Shown here: one piece after another, positions 47,333 to 58,976 of the stretch
Position numbering within the stretch: the stretch's first letter is position 1
Layout of the letters: each line of letters starts with the position of its first letter
Assembly: GCF_041075285.1 (NCBI RefSeq)
Contig: NZ_CP163512.1
Location: forward strand, 2,480,001 to 2,544,000
Source: Providencia rettgeri
GTDB taxonomy: Bacteria; Pseudomonadota; Gammaproteobacteria; Enterobacterales; Enterobacteriaceae
Reading direction: 5' to 3'
DNA length: 64,000 nucleotides
Made by a program: the position numbers and the translations under genes
Notes under the pieces: generated by a model
The model's database searches: none
Told to the model about the DNA's origin: nothing
Seen by the model: only the letters and a program-made list of their open reading frames with translations

Positions 47333-48445
47333 ATGACTGACGATAAGAAAATAAATTCATTATCAACACGTCTACACATCGATGTGCCAATGTTATTGAT
47401 CATTATTGCTCTTCTGGCTTATAGCGCATTTATTATGTGGAGTGCTAGCGGCCAAGATCCTGACATGATGGAAAGAAAGCTTGGGCAAATCGCCACTGGC
47501 TTTATTGTCATGATTGTGATGGCACAAATTCCACCACGTATGTATGAAAACTGGGCTCCGCATTTATTTATTTTTTGCGTTATTTTACTTGTTTTCGTGG
47601 ATGTCTTTGGGCAAATCAGTAAAGGGGCTCAGCGCTGGTTAGATTTGGGTTTTGTCCGTTTTCAGCCTTCTGAAATTGCCAAAATAGCCGTTCCTTTGAT
47701 GGTGGCTCGCTTTATGAACCGCGATTCTTGCCCACCTTCATTTAAAAATACGCTGATTGCTTTAGTGCTAATTTTCGTTCCAACACTTTTAGTTGCCGCG
47801 CAGCCTGACCTTGGAACCTCGATTTTAGTCGCTGCCTCAGGCCTATTTGTCCTATTTCTTGCGGGGATGAGTTGGCGGCTTATCGCCGTTGCCGCAGTTG
47901 CACTTGCCGCCTTTGTTCCGCTTTTGTGGTTCTTTTTAATGCATGATTACCAAAGAGCCCGCGTCATGATGCTACTCGATCCTGAAACCGATCCTTTAGG
48001 CGCAGGCTACCATATCATTCAATCTAAAATCGCCATTGGTTCTGGTGGGCTAATGGGTAAAGGCTGGTTACACGGTACACAGTCCCAACTTGAGTTTTTA
48101 CCTGAAAGGCATACCGACTTTATTTTTGCCGTCCTTGCTGAAGAACTTGGTTTAGTTGGTGTACTTATTCTACTCGGGTTATATATCCTGCTCATTATTC
48201 GCGGATTGTATATTGCCGCCAGTGCGCAAAATACATTTGGTCGAGTCATGGTTGGTGGCTTGATATTAATCCTTTTTGTGTATGTATTTGTTAATATCGG
48301 CATGGTAAGTGGTATATTACCCGTTGTTGGTGTTCCCCTCCCCTTGGTGAGTTACGGGGGATCTGCCTTAATTGTGTTAATGGCTGGGTTCGGTATTATC
48401 ATGTCGATACATACACACCGAAAATTTCTATCCAAAAGTTTATAA
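47333..48445 (+). CDS. mrdB: Peptidoglycan glycosyltransferase RodA (MrdB)
   Basis: 370 residues, a SEDS-family polytopic membrane protein with about ten helices. Family motifs are [67 protein letters not shown] and [23 protein letters not shown]. It polymerises glycan strands with PBP2 for rod shape. One base separates its stop from an ATG of the rlpA frame. Confidence 0.97.
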   Translation: MTDDKKINSLSTRLHIDVPMLLIIIALLAYSAFIMWSASGQDPDMMERKLGQIATGFIVMIVMAQIPPRMYENWAPHLFIFCVILLVFVDVFGQISKGAQRWLDLGFVRFQPSEIAKIAVPLMVARFMNRDSCPPSFKNTLIALVLIFVPTLLVAAQPDLGTSILVAASGLFVLFLAGMSWRLIAVAAVALAAFVPLLWFFLMHDYQRARVMMLLDPETDPLGAGYHIIQSKIAIGSGGLMGKGWLHGTQSQLEFLPERHTDFIFAVLAEELGLVGVLILLGLYILLIIRGLYIAASAQNTFGRVMVGGLILILFVYVFVNIGMVSGILPVVGVPLPLVSYGGSALIVLMAGFGIIMSIHTHRKFLSKSL

Positions 48446-48458
48446 AATGAGGCTTAGT

Positions 48459-49436
48459 ATGCGTTTACAATGGATAATGCTTGGCATCACTGCCGCGCTG
48501 CTCAGTGGTTGTGTGACTGAAGAAGTTAAGCAGGCACCACAAGTGCCGACAAATGTGCCCACACAAGATGTGTTAGGTGCAGAGCCTCATTATGAGCCAT
48601 ACCACCCTACTGCAAATAATGACTATTCACGTAATGGTCAACAATACCAAATTGTTCGTGATCCCGCTCAGTTTTCACAAGTGGGTTATGCGTCGATTTA
48701 CGGCGCTGAATCCACAGGCAATATGACCGCAATTGGTGAGCGCGTAAACCCTGTAGAATTAACCGCTGCGCACCCAACGCTGCCTATCCCAAGCTATGTT
48801 CGCATCACTAATATGATGAATGGTCGCATGATGGTGGTTCGCGTTAATGATCGTGGTCCTTATATTCCGGGTAAAAGTATTGCAGTTTCCCGTGCAACGG
48901 CAGATCGCTTAAATTTAATGCCCACCACAAAGATCAAAATTGATGCCATTTCGGTTGCACAAGATGGCAGTTTATCGGGTGTTGGTACCATCGGCTCCAA
49001 CTTTGTCAAACAAAGTTATGCTCTACCGGGACGCCCACAATTAGGTTCAGGCCCACTGGGCACCCCGGTAATGGAAAATTTACCGACCCCAGAAAATGTA
49101 CTGCCTGTTCAACAACCTAAAGAACCAATGCAGCCAACCATGCCGGATATGAACCTACAACCTCCGGCACCAACACCTTCGTCTCAACCTCCTCGTGAAG
49201 AGGCTGTACCAGAACGCGGCTTCTTAGTTCAAGCTGGGGCTATTAGTAGCCAAGCTAACGCACAATCGATGCTGAATGAATTAAAAACTCAGTTTAATGT
49301 ACCAGGTCGCCTACAACCTTATAATGGTATTTATCGCGTGCAATTAGGGCCATTTAGTACAAGGCAACAAGCCGTAGAGATCCAAGGGCGTTTGCAATCT
49401 GAACGAAACCAAACTTCGATGGTTGTCGCACCTTAA
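48459..49436 (+). CDS. rlpA: Septal-ring lytic transglycosylase lipoprotein RlpA
   Basis: 325 residues from the ATG at 48459, with TGAGG seven bases upstream; the in-frame ATG at 48447 is less likely. A lipoprotein signal ends in LLSGC. A double-psi beta-barrel (about 70-160; AAHPTLPIPSYVRITNMMNGRMMVVRVNDRGPY), a Pro/Gln-rich linker and a C-terminal SPOR domain (about 250-325; GFLVQAGAISSQANAQSML) follow. SPOR domains bind denuded glycan at the septum. It is last of the mrdAB-rlpA group. Confidence 0.94.
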   Translation: MRLQWIMLGITAALLSGCVTEEVKQAPQVPTNVPTQDVLGAEPHYEPYHPTANNDYSRNGQQYQIVRDPAQFSQVGYASIYGAESTGNMTAIGERVNPVELTAAHPTLPIPSYVRITNMMNGRMMVVRVNDRGPYIPGKSIAVSRATADRLNLMPTTKIKIDAISVAQDGSLSGVGTIGSNFVKQSYALPGRPQLGSGPLGTPVMENLPTPENVLPVQQPKEPMQPTMPDMNLQPPAPTPSSQPPREEAVPERGFLVQAGAISSQANAQSMLNELKTQFNVPGRLQPYNGIYRVQLGPFSTRQQAVEIQGRLQSERNQTSMVVAP

Positions 49437-49603
49437 GACTTCACATATGTTGAGTGATGAGATAAAAATCCATTTAACATATGAAAAAGATAAAATGCAA
49501 TAAAATGATTGGCGCAATGCAAAAGGGGCTTTTTTGTTCACACACTCTTTTGCTACACTGCGCCTCCTTGTGTTCACCGAATTTCGGATGTAATGGTAAA
49601 ACC

Positions 49604-50815
49604 ATGAATAATGTCGCTCCATCACGCATCGTGCGTCACACTGTGCTAGGTTCTGCACTACTGCTTTTGACTGCTAATATTGCAACTGCTAATGAAACTT
49701 TTCCAAATACTTCAATCCCAGCGGCACCACCTATTGATGCTGAAGCTTATATTCTGATTGATTATAATTCAGGAAAAGTCCTCGCTGAGAATAATGCGGA
49801 TCAGCGTCGTGATCCGGCGAGTTTAACCAAAATGATGACGAGCTACGTGATTGGTCAAGCGATTAAATCAGGTAAAATCGGTGCAAATGACATGGTTACT
49901 GTGGGGGAAGATGCATGGGCAACAGGAAACCCTGTGTTTAAAGGCTCTTCTTTGATGTTTTTAAAACCGGGTGATCGTGTCAGCGTTTCTCAATTAACTC
50001 GTGGTATTAACCTACAATCGGGTAATGATGCTTGTGTGGCTATGGCAGATTATGTTGCTGGAGATCAAGCCAATTTTGTCCAATTAATGAATGGGTATGT
50101 GAATAAACTGGGCTTAAAAAACACCCATTTTCAAACTGTTCATGGTTTAGATGCCGATGGGCAATATAGTTCAGCCCGTGATATGGCACTGATTGGTCAA
50201 GCGCTAGTGCGTGATGTTCCTGAAGAATATGCTATCTACAAAGAAAAAGAATTCACCTTTAACAATATCCGCCAAACTAACCGTAATGGTCTATTATGGG
50301 ATAAGAGCCTCGCTGTTGATGGGATTAAAACGGGTCACACTAACGCAGCGGGGTATAACCTTGTTGCCTCCGCGACGGAAGGTGATATGCGTTTAATTTC
50401 TGTTGTTATGGGCGGAAAAAGCAGTAAAGGTCGCGATGCAGAAAGTAAAAAATTATTAACTTACGGTTTTCGTTTCTATGAAACGGTCAAGCCACTGCAA
50501 GCAGGGGTTGATTTCGCTAGTGCCCCAGTGTGGTTTGGTGATGAAAACGAAGTCAAATTAGGTGTTGTGGAAGACCTCTACCTAACGATCCCACGTGGTC
50601 GTTTAAAAGACTTAAAAGCCAGCTACGAATTATCCACTACTGAGTTGCAAGCACCACTAACTAAAGGGCAGCAAGTGGGCACAATTAGCTTCCAGTTAGA
50701 TGGTAAAACCATTGAGCAACACCCATTAGCGGTGCTAAAAGATGTTGAAGAAGGTGGTTTTTTCAGTCGTTTAATCGATTATATTAAGCTGTTATTCCAT
50801 CGTTGGTTTGGTTAA
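49604..50815 (+). CDS. dacA: D-alanyl-D-alanine carboxypeptidase DacA (PBP5)
   Basis: 403 residues from the ATG at 49604, equal to E. coli PBP5. There is a signal peptide ([13 protein letters not shown]), the SxxK motif [17 protein letters not shown] and the KTG box in [15 protein letters not shown]-terminal beta domain and an amphipathic membrane anchor ([16 protein letters not shown]) follow. It trims pentapeptides in the periplasm. The frame is open upstream to 49481, but the extension has no signal-peptide logic. Confidence 0.97.
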   Translation: MNNVAPSRIVRHTVLGSALLLLTANIATANETFPNTSIPAAPPIDAEAYILIDYNSGKVLAENNADQRRDPASLTKMMTSYVIGQAIKSGKIGANDMVTVGEDAWATGNPVFKGSSLMFLKPGDRVSVSQLTRGINLQSGNDACVAMADYVAGDQANFVQLMNGYVNKLGLKNTHFQTVHGLDADGQYSSARDMALIGQALVRDVPEEYAIYKEKEFTFNNIRQTNRNGLLWDKSLAVDGIKTGHTNAAGYNLVASATEGDMRLISVVMGGKSSKGRDAESKKLLTYGFRFYETVKPLQAGVDFASAPVWFGDENEVKLGVVEDLYLTIPRGRLKDLKASYELSTTELQAPLTKGQQVGTISFQLDGKTIEQHPLAVLKDVEEGGFFSRLIDYIKLLFHRWFG

Positions 50816-51008
50816 GGGAGGTTTTTGAGTCTTCCTAGCTGTAACAATCAGCAGGAACGATAAACACCTCTAGCCCTTGAAACAAAAATAACTCATCCCC
50901 ATATAGTGAATATCGAAATATTTGTTGGATGAAAACAATTCATTGGCTGGTTTAATACCAGCCAATCTTTTTCAACCAGCGATGCCATTTAAAAAATTAG
51001 GAGTGCCC

Positions 51009-51272
51009 ATGAAAACGAAATTAGGTGAACTGCTTGAGTTCCCATGTCCATTAACTTACAAAGTAATGGGCTTGGCACAGCCTGAACTGGTTGATCAAGT
51101 GATTGAAGTGGTACAGCGCCATGCACCCGGTGATTATTCACCCGAAGTCAAACCCAGCAGCAAAGGCAATTATCACTCAGTATCAATTACGATTAATGCA
51201 ACCCATATCGAACAGGTTGAAACCTTGTACAGTGAATTAGGTGCATTAGAATTAGTGAAAGTTGTTCTCTAA
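51009..51272 (+). CDS. ybeD: YbeD (DUF493) protein
   Basis: 87 residues from the ATG at 51009, equal to E. coli, with TTAGGAGTG upstream. The DUF493 ferredoxin-like fold resembles ACT-type regulatory domains ([50 protein letters not shown]). Its role is not established; it always sits upstream of lipB in this group. A strong terminator separates it from lipB here. Confidence 0.94.
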   Translation: MKTKLGELLEFPCPLTYKVMGLAQPELVDQVIEVVQRHAPGDYSPEVKPSSKGNYHSVSITINATHIEQVETLYSELGALELVKVVL

Positions 51273-51287
51273 TGGACACTTAACTGG

Positions 51288-51322
51288 AAAACCGAATAGC
51301 TTGACTGTTATTCGGTTTTTTT
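51288..51322 (+). terminator. Intrinsic terminator after ybeD
   Basis: Stem AAAACCGAATA / TATTCGGTTTT with a 10-base loop, followed by TTTTG. It lies 15 bases after the ybeD stop. Confidence 0.92.
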
Positions 51323-51424
51323 GTTTTAAGCGTTATCCAAATAACAAATTAATAACAAAGTGAACTGGAGATATACTTTTCACAGCGTTATACTGCCTTC
51401 ATTTGAACCGTTGGACACAATATT

Positions 51425-52054
51425 TTGTCAGACAGAAGCATTATCATTCGCCAACTTGGCCATGCGCCTTATCAAACTGTTTCTGATGCCATGCACCAAT
51501 TTACTGAGTGTCGCACCGCTGAAACCCTAGATGAAATTTGGCTTGTTGAGCATCCACGTGTTTTCACCCAAGGACAAGCTGGGAAAGCAGAACATATTTT
51601 AGCGCCCGGCGATATTCCCGTCATTCAAAGTGATCGAGGCGGTCAGGTGACCTATCACGGTCCCGGTCAGCAAGTCATGTATGTCATGCTTGATTTAAAA
51701 CGCAATAAAATTGGTGTCCGTGAGTTAGTTACTGCTCTGGAAACCACCGTAGTAAACACCCTCGCCCATTTTAATATTGAAGCCTACCCTCGCCCTGATG
51801 CCCCCGGCGTTTATGTTAACGGAGACAAAATTTGCTCTCTTGGATTACGCATTCGCCAAGGTTGCTCATTTCATGGATTGGCATTAAATATTAATATGGA
51901 TCTTGAGCCATTTAACCGTATAAATCCTTGTGGTTACAGTGAATTGAAAATGACTCAAGTTTGTGACCTCGCCCCCAACGTGTCATTATCTGATGTTCAG
52001 CCTGTGCTAATTAGCCAATTCTGTGACACACTGGGATTTCATATTGTTCAATAA
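51425..52054 (+). CDS. lipB: Octanoyltransferase LipB
   Basis: 209 residues from a TTG start. Motifs are [67 protein letters not shown] and the catalytic Cys in [14 protein letters not shown]. It transfers octanoate from acyl-carrier protein to lipoyl domains. The ribosome site is weak (TTGGAC), so the start is less certain. lipA lies 121 bases downstream. Confidence 0.95.
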   Translation: MSDRSIIIRQLGHAPYQTVSDAMHQFTECRTAETLDEIWLVEHPRVFTQGQAGKAEHILAPGDIPVIQSDRGGQVTYHGPGQQVMYVMLDLKRNKIGVRELVTALETTVVNTLAHFNIEAYPRPDAPGVYVNGDKICSLGLRIRQGCSFHGLALNINMDLEPFNRINPCGYSELKMTQVCDLAPNVSLSDVQPVLISQFCDTLGFHIVQ

Positions 52055-52175
52055 TAATGCTATAATTTTTTAACATTTTTAAAAAATATTTTAATGAGTG
52101 AGTTACGGCGCTCTATATGTAATTTAGAATTAGCACTTATCCATCAGCATAAAAGATAACTGGAACCGTCATATT

Positions 52176-53141
52176 ATGAGTAAACCAATTCAGATAGAAC
52201 GCGGAATTAAATATCGTGACGCCGACAAAATGGCGCTGATCCCTGTCAAAAACGTGGTCACTGAACGCGAAGAAATTCTACGCAAACCTGACTGGATGAA
52301 AATTCGGCTTCCTGCTGACTCAACACGTATCCAAGGCATTAAAGCTGCAATGCGCAAAAATGGTCTCCATTCGGTGTGCGAAGAAGCATCCTGCCCTAAC
52401 CTATCTGAATGCTTTAACCATGGGACGGCAACCTTTATGATCTTAGGCGCGATTTGTACACGTCGTTGTCCGTTCTGCGATGTTGCCCACGGCCGTCCTA
52501 ATGCCCCAGATGCCAACGAGCCTGAAAAATTAGCACAGACGATAAAAGATATGGCTTTACGTTACGTGGTGATCACATCCGTTGACCGTGATGATCTGCG
52601 TGATGGTGGTGCACAACATTTTGCTGACTGCATCAGCGCTATTCGTGAGAAAAGCCCATCGATTAAAATTGAAACCTTAGTCCCCGATTTCCGTGGTCGT
52701 ATGGATCGCGCATTAGAAATTTTAACGGCAACACCACCCGATGTATTCAACCACAATCTGGAAAATGTACCGCGTATTTATCGTCAAGTTCGTCCAGGTG
52801 CAAACTATGACTGGTCACTAAAATTACTCGAAAAATTTAAAGAAGCGCACCCAGATATCCCAACAAAATCAGGTTTGATGGTGGGTCTCGGTGAAACAAA
52901 TGAAGAAATTATTGAAGTGATGCGTGATTTACGTCGCCACGGCGTGACGATGTTAACTCTTGGGCAATACTTGCAGCCAAGCCGTCACCATTTGCCTGTA
53001 AAACGTTATGTCAGCCCGGCTGAGTTTGATGAAATGAAAGAAGAAGCCATGGCGATGGGCTTTACCCATGCAGCTTGTGGACCTTTCGTCCGTTCGTCTT
53101 ACCACGCTGATTTACAAGCAAAAGGCGAAGAAGTGAAATAA
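52176..53141 (+). CDS. lipA: Lipoyl synthase LipA
   Basis: 321 residues, a radical-SAM enzyme with two iron-sulfur clusters: auxiliary [12 protein letters not shown] and radical-[11 protein letters not shown], with the C-terminal RSSY serine ligand region. It inserts two sulfurs into octanoyl-lipoyl domains. The stop is followed by a terminator and convergent cspE. Confidence 0.97.
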   Translation: MSKPIQIERGIKYRDADKMALIPVKNVVTEREEILRKPDWMKIRLPADSTRIQGIKAAMRKNGLHSVCEEASCPNLSECFNHGTATFMILGAICTRRCPFCDVAHGRPNAPDANEPEKLAQTIKDMALRYVVITSVDRDDLRDGGAQHFADCISAIREKSPSIKIETLVPDFRGRMDRALEILTATPPDVFNHNLENVPRIYRQVRPGANYDWSLKLLEKFKEAHPDIPTKSGLMVGLGETNEEIIEVMRDLRRHGVTMLTLGQYLQPSRHHLPVKRYVSPAEFDEMKEEAMAMGFTHAACGPFVRSSYHADLQAKGEEVK

Positions 53142-53169
53142 TCGCCAAATTGATTCATTAAGCAAAACT

Positions 53170-53202
53170 GAAACCTGATTTAGGTAACTGAGTCAGGTTT
53201 TT
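53170..53202 (+). terminator. Intrinsic terminator of lipA
   Basis: Stem AACCTGA / TCAGGTT with a 14-base loop and a run TTTTTT after it, 29 bases past the lipA stop. Confidence 0.8.
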
Positions 53203-53229
53203 TATTGCCTGCAATAATACTTGCTGCAT

Positions 53230-53262
53230 AAAAAACTCGCTCCAGTTAACTAGAGCGAGTTT
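53230..53262 (-). terminator. Intrinsic terminator of cspE
   Basis: Stem ACTCGCTC / GAGCGAGT around an AGTTAACT core. The minus-strand reading ends in a T-run (GAGTTTTTTATG), 35 bases after the cspE stop. Confidence 0.88.
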
Positions 53263-53296
53263 ACAGCTGTTCGTTTCTGATTGTTAATTGTATAAA

Positions 53297-53506
53297 TTAC
53301 AGAGAGACAACGTTAACAGCAGATGGGCCTTTAGCACCTTCAGTGATTTCAAATTCAACTTTCTGGCCTTCAGCTAAGGTTTTAAAACCTTCGCTAGCAA
53401 TCGCAGAAAAGTGAACAAATACATCTTTGCTACCATCTTCTGGAGTGATAAAACCAAAACCTTTAGACTCGTTGAACCACTTAACGTTACCTTTAACTTT
53501 AGACAT
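53297..53506 (-). CDS. cspE: Cold-shock-like protein CspE
   Basis: 69 residues from the ATG at 53506, equal to E. coli CspE. RNP1 [11 protein letters not shown] and RNP2 DVFVHFSAI are intact, and [19 protein letters not shown] is almost the E. coli CspE N terminus. It binds single-stranded RNA and melts terminator hairpins. The longer frame to 53551 is the untranslated leader; AAAGGTAAT precedes the ATG. Confidence 0.95.
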   Translation of the reverse strand: MSKVKGNVKWFNESKGFGFITPEDGSKDVFVHFSAIASEGFKTLAEGQKVEFEITEGAKGPSAVNVVSL

Positions 53507-53723
53507 CAAATTATTACCTTTAAAATAAAATAGACACACCATCTGTATCAAGCTCAGTACATCAGATCTCTGACTTACTTGTCTACAACCTAGATCACGA
53601 AAATCGACTAAAATGATAAAAATATATTATTTATTGGTTGCCTTTACTCTGATTTCGACAATTATTCTTATCAATAGCAATTAATACAACCAATAGTATC
53701 ATCCATAGCCAATTATTTAGCCT

Positions 53724-54182
53724 TTACTTCTCGTGGAGTAACAGCCAATCTTTAATATCTAAACCTCCTGTGTACCCAACTAGCTTACCATCGTGACCCA
53801 AGACACGGTGACAAGGGACGATTAACGAGATGGGATTACGTGAATTCGCCATTCCCACTGCACGGCAATAATTGGCGGAACCTAATTTTAATGCTAAGTC
53901 CTTATAACTCCATCGCGCCCCATAGGGGATCCCACACAGATGCTTCCAAACTTTCTTCTGAAATTCAGTGCCTTGTGGGTTTAAGGCTACCGTAAACGTT
54001 TTTCTTTTGTGATTAAAATACTCTTTTAATTCTTTAGCACACAACTTGGAATGTTCATTTTTAGTTTCTTTTTCTGTTTTTTCTTCAACAAAAAAAAGGC
54101 TCGTGATCCCTTCGTCGTCCGCCGTAATATGGATCCACGGCTTAGGAAACGTATCCGGTGTCGCTAAATATTGATGGTACAT
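53724..54182 (-). CDS. ogt: Methylated-DNA--protein-cysteine methyltransferase
   Basis: 152 residues with the active-site motif SLIVPCHRVLGHDGKLVGYTGG and the winged-helix turn GTEFQKKVWKHLCGIPYGARWSYKDLALKLG. It repairs O6-methylguanine and O4-methylthymine in a suicide reaction. The N terminus lacks an Ada regulatory domain, so Ogt-type is the better label. AAGGAGATACT upstream on the minus strand is the ribosome site. It stands alone. Confidence 0.93.
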   Translation of the reverse strand: MYHQYLATPDTFPKPWIHITADDEGITSLFFVEEKTEKETKNEHSKLCAKELKEYFNHKRKTFTVALNPQGTEFQKKVWKHLCGIPYGARWSYKDLALKLGSANYCRAVGMANSRNPISLIVPCHRVLGHDGKLVGYTGGLDIKDWLLLHEK

Positions 54183-54333
54183 AGTATCTCCTTAAAAGGA
54201 TTCATTTACCTGATTGTATATACAGTTATAGAGTAAAGTATTTCAACTTTGCAATGCTATTTTTTCTCAGTGTGGCTAACGGAATCGTCGAATACCCTAA
54301 TTTTTTATTTTCAATATAAATAACAACCTAGCG

Positions 54334-54352
54334 GATAATTAGAATAATTATC
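54334..54352. promoter_or_regulatory. Fur box upstream of nrdHIEF
   Basis: GATAATTAGAATAATTATC matches the 19-bp Fur consensus at 16 positions. Fur control of nrdHIEF is known in E. coli: the manganese class Ib enzyme is made when iron is scarce. Confidence 0.82.
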
Positions 54353-54368
54353 ATTCAATATTCACTAA

Positions 54369-54416
54369 TCACTATATATTGTGTGGTTGATAAAATTAAG
54401 ATCTATATATAGTATT
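54369..54416. promoter_or_regulatory. Paired NrdR boxes upstream of nrdHIEF
   Basis: TCACTATATATTGTGT (54369-54384) closely fits the NrdR box (ACACTATATATTGTGT type), and ATCTATATATAGTATT (54401-54416) is a second, weaker copy exactly 32 bases on. That is the three-turn spacing usual for NrdR pairs. They lie 54 bases before nrdH. Confidence 0.82.
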
Positions 54417-54469
54417 TAAATATCTCAACGCACACTACGATACTGTTAGAAATTCCAAAGGTGAATAAT

Positions 54470-54697
54470 ATGAATGAGATTACCATTTATAGTAAGCCCA
54501 ACTGCGTTCAATGTAATGCCACCTATCAAGCCTTAGACCGCAAACAAATTACTTATCAGATAATTGACTTAACAGAAGATAGCCAAGCGCTTGAGTTTGT
54601 TAAAAAATTAGGCTACCAGCAAGTGCCAGTTGTTGTTGCAGGTGACAAACATTGGTCTGGTTTTCGCCCCGATATGATAAGCCTTCTGGCTGCATAG
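54470..54697 (+). CDS. nrdH: Glutaredoxin-like protein NrdH
   Basis: 75 residues with the redox motif CVQC ([16 protein letters not shown]) and the C-terminal [13 protein letters not shown] that defines NrdH and dictates its thioredoxin-like reduction by thioredoxin reductase. It is the electron donor for NrdEF. I chose the ATG at 54470 with AAAGG eight bases upstream. nrdI follows 8 bases later. Confidence 0.95.
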   Translation: MNEITIYSKPNCVQCNATYQALDRKQITYQIIDLTEDSQALEFVKKLGYQQVPVVVAGDKHWSGFRPDMISLLAA

Positions 54698-54705
54698 GAA
54701 ATCCC

Positions 54706-55131
54706 ATGGGTACGGAATCACTGATCTATTTTTCAAGCCAATCAGGAAATTGCCATCGGTTTGTTGAAAAGTTGGGGATACAAGCAACACGCATTCCGAT
54801 TGGTCAACAAAAAAATAGCCCTATTGCGACAAAACCTTATGTTCTATTGCTTCCCACCTATGGCGGTGGAGGAACAAAAGGTGCGGTGCCAAAAGAAGTG
54901 ATCCAGTTTTTAAACATTGAGCAAAACCGATTATTTATCCGCGGTGTCATTGCCGCAGGTAATACCAACTTTGGCGATGCCTACGCCATTGCCGGTGATA
55001 TCGTCGCACAAAAATGCCAAGTGCCCTACCTCTATCGTTTTGAACTCTTAGGTACGGCAAAAGATGTTCAATCGGTGAGAAATGGCCTACAAACGTTCTG
55101 GCAACGTGCCTTCAACGAGAGTTCTTTCTGA
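54706..55131 (+). CDS. nrdI: Flavodoxin-like activator NrdI
   Basis: 141 residues with the FMN loop [19 protein letters not shown] and the second loop [19 protein letters not shown], then [18 protein letters not shown]. It supplies the oxidant that builds the dimanganese-tyrosyl cofactor of NrdF. The ATG at 54706 has TAGGAAA upstream. The stop overlaps the nrdE start by one base. Confidence 0.95.
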   Translation: MGTESLIYFSSQSGNCHRFVEKLGIQATRIPIGQQKNSPIATKPYVLLLPTYGGGGTKGAVPKEVIQFLNIEQNRLFIRGVIAAGNTNFGDAYAIAGDIVAQKCQVPYLYRFELLGTAKDVQSVRNGLQTFWQRAFNESSF

Positions 55132-57263
55132 TGGATACAACACAAAACAATACTACTGTTGATTACCATGCGCTAAATGCCATGTTGAATCTATATGATA
55201 GCGAAGGTCATATTCAATTTGCTAAAGATAAAGAAGCTGCGCACCATTATTTTCGCCAGCATGTTAATCAAAACACCGTATTTTTCCATGATTTAAAAGA
55301 AAAATTGGATTTCCTTATTCAAGAAAACTACTACGAAAGTAACGTATTACAACAATATCGTTATGCCTTTATCAAAGCGTTATTTCAGCAAGCTTATGCG
55401 CATAAATTTCGTTTTCAAACTTTTCTTGGCGCATTCAAATACTACACCAGCTATACCCTAAAAACCTTTGATGGCAAACGCTACTTAGAACGTTATGAAG
55501 ACCGGGTATGTATGGTGGCATTAACGTTAGCACAAGGTTCAGAATCCCTTGCTAAGCTGTATGTTGATGAAATCATAACCGGTCGCTTCCAACCCGCAAC
55601 ACCGACATTTCTTAATTGCGGCAAAAAACAGCGTGGGGAACTGATTTCCTGTTTCCTATTACGTATTGAAGACAATATGGAGTCTATCGGGCGCTCCGTA
55701 AATTCGGCACTCCAACTGTCCAAACGTGGGGGCGGCGTTGCCTTTATGATGACCAATCTACGTGAGCAAGGTGCCCCAATAAAGCTGATTGAAAACCAAT
55801 CCTCAGGCGTAGTGCCAGTGATGAAAATGCTGGAAGATGCTTTTTCATACGCCAATCAATTAGGTGCGCGCCAAGGGGCTGGTGCCGTGTATTTACATGC
55901 ACATCACCCTGATATTATGCGGTTTCTCGATACAAAACGGGAAAATGCTGATGAAAAAATACGCATAAAAACCTTATCCCTTGGGGTAGTGATCCCTGAT
56001 ATTACCTTCCAGTTAGCAAAAAATAATGAGGATATGTACTTATTTTCACCTTATGACATCCAGCGCGTTTACGGTGTTCCCATGTCTGAAATCAGCGTCT
56101 CTGAAAAATACGCTGAAATGGTGAATAATAAGGCAATAAAAAAATCTAAAATTAATGCACGGGAATTTTTCCAAACGTTAGCTGAAATTCAATTTGAGTC
56201 CGGCTACCCATATATTTTATTTGAAGATACCGCTAATCGAAGTAACCCAATTGCAGGGCGTATTAATATGAGTAACTTGTGCTCGGAAATTTTGCAAGTT
56301 AATCGCCCTAGCCTGTATGACGAGGATTTAAGTTACCTAGAGGTTGGTAAAGATATCAGTTGCAACTTAGGATCGATGAATATCGCCAAAACGATGGATT
56401 CGCCAAACTTTGCTCAGTCCATTGAAGCCGCTGTAAGAGCCCTTAGTGCCGTTTCCGATATGAGCGATATCCGCTCCGTGCCCTCTATTGCACAAGGAAA
56501 CCGCCAATCCCACGCGATTGGTCTGGGGCAAATGAATCTACACGGTTATTTGGCTCGTGAGCATATCCATTATGGCAGTGAAGAAGCTCTGGATTTTACT
56601 AATATCTATTTTTATGTTGTAACTTACCATGCCCTTAAAACATCGAATCAATTAGCCATCGAACGTAAAACTGCCTTTGTCGGTTTTGAACAATCCACCT
56701 ATGCCTCTGGTGACTATTTTGATAAATATATCAACAATATCTGGTTACCAAAGACCCAAAAAGTACAGGAATTATTCCGACGCTCGGGCATCGAAATTCC
56801 CACTCGCGAAGACTGGCAAACCTTAAAACAGTCTGTTATTACCTATGGTATTTACAACCAAAACTTACAAGCCATTCCACCTACGGGATCAATTTCCTAT
56901 ATCAACAATTCAACATCAAGCATTCATCCAATTGTTTCTCGTATTGAGATCCGTAAAGAAGGAAAGATTGGTCGAGTCTATTACCCTGCTCCATTTATGA
57001 ATAACGATAACCTTGAATACTATCAAGACGCTTATCAAATCGGTCCAGAAAAAATAATTGATACCTATGCCATGGCGACTCAACACGTCGATCAAGGTTT
57101 GTCGTTAACTCTATTTTTTAAAGACGATGCCACGACACGTGATATTAATCGCGCACAAATCTATGCTTGGAAAAAAGGCATAAAAACCTTGTACTACATA
57201 CGATTACGCCAAACAGCACTGGAAGGCACCGAAGTTGACGGCTGCGTATCTTGCACTTTGTGA
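55131..57263 (+). CDS. nrdE: Class Ib ribonucleotide reductase alpha subunit NrdE
   Basis: 710 residues. It has [25 protein letters not shown] (substrate and redox cysteines), [28 protein letters not shown] with the active-site cysteine, and the C-terminal redox pair CVSC in DGCVSCTL. There is no N-terminal ATP-cone, typical of class Ib. It reduces ribonucleoside diphosphates with NrdF. Twelve bases separate it from nrdF. Confidence 0.97.
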   Translation: MDTTQNNTTVDYHALNAMLNLYDSEGHIQFAKDKEAAHHYFRQHVNQNTVFFHDLKEKLDFLIQENYYESNVLQQYRYAFIKALFQQAYAHKFRFQTFLGAFKYYTSYTLKTFDGKRYLERYEDRVCMVALTLAQGSESLAKLYVDEIITGRFQPATPTFLNCGKKQRGELISCFLLRIEDNMESIGRSVNSALQLSKRGGGVAFMMTNLREQGAPIKLIENQSSGVVPVMKMLEDAFSYANQLGARQGAGAVYLHAHHPDIMRFLDTKRENADEKIRIKTLSLGVVIPDITFQLAKNNEDMYLFSPYDIQRVYGVPMSEISVSEKYAEMVNNKAIKKSKINAREFFQTLAEIQFESGYPYILFEDTANRSNPIAGRINMSNLCSEILQVNRPSLYDEDLSYLEVGKDISCNLGSMNIAKTMDSPNFAQSIEAAVRALSAVSDMSDIRSVPSIAQGNRQSHAIGLGQMNLHGYLAREHIHYGSEEALDFTNIYFYVVTYHALKTSNQLAIERKTAFVGFEQSTYASGDYFDKYINNIWLPKTQKVQELFRRSGIEIPTREDWQTLKQSVITYGIYNQNLQAIPPTGSISYINNSTSSIHPIVSRIEIRKEGKIGRVYYPAPFMNNDNLEYYQDAYQIGPEKIIDTYAMATQHVDQGLSLTLFFKDDATTRDINRAQIYAWKKGIKTLYYIRLRQTALEGTEVDGCVSCTL

Positions 57264-57266
57264 TAG

Positions 57267-58247
<981 letters not shown>

Positions 58248-58296
58248 CCAATTGATTAATTTAGTTTACATTTAAACCCAAACATTAAACCTAAGC

Positions 58297-58342
58297 ATAC
58301 CCTGATGAATAATAAGAAATTTATTTGTCTGGGTATTTTTTA
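58297..58342 (+). terminator. Likely terminator of nrdHIEF
   Basis: Outer stem ATACCC / GGGTAT with inner AATAA / TTATT pairing, then TTTTTT. It lies 50 bases after nrdF. Confidence 0.7.
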
Positions 58343-58976
58343 GGTTAACAAATAGACAAAATAGTTCGTTTTTTATAGTGATATCTATTTAACTATTCAT
58401 TTTTAATGAGCAAATCTGGTATTAATTTTCGTTTTACTATATTTACAGATTAAAACACATTAATAACCCTAATGTTTTACACCTTTTATTCAATTTATTT
58501 TTATGCATTACTTATTGTTTTTTTTATTCAAAAAAAATGATATCTCTAACCTTTCTAAATATATGCGCTTACTTTCATCCATAAGAAAATAAGTATAGTC
58601 CTACCAGTTAGTTAGCAAGATTTTCAATTCATCATACTACAATTCATATTAATCACTTTTCACTTAATTTTGTTAAATGATATTGCGTATTTATAGGCTA
58701 TTTTTTTGATTAATTCTACTTAACCAAGGGTTGTCAGCTCGTTTTATTATGCTAGGGTTTATTGCTTGCAATTTTTACTAATAACTCATCTAGGGGCATT
58801 TGAATTTAAACCATAATGAATAAACCCATTAAATTAAAATAGGAATTTCTGCCCTAATAATTTTCAACCGATGGCTGCCATAGCGTTCTGAATAGGTCCA
58901 GCCATCACTATTGAATCGACATAATTCATTTTGGGCTCCAACTCTTTTTGTTGATTGAAAATTGGGTAAATAATAT
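58343..58976. other. AT-rich region upstream of proV
   Basis: About 630 bases, very AT-rich with many A and T runs and no credible gene. In E. coli the proU promoter lies in curved DNA bound and silenced by H-NS until osmotic upshift; this composition fits that, but I cannot pick the promoter with confidence. Confidence 0.55.
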
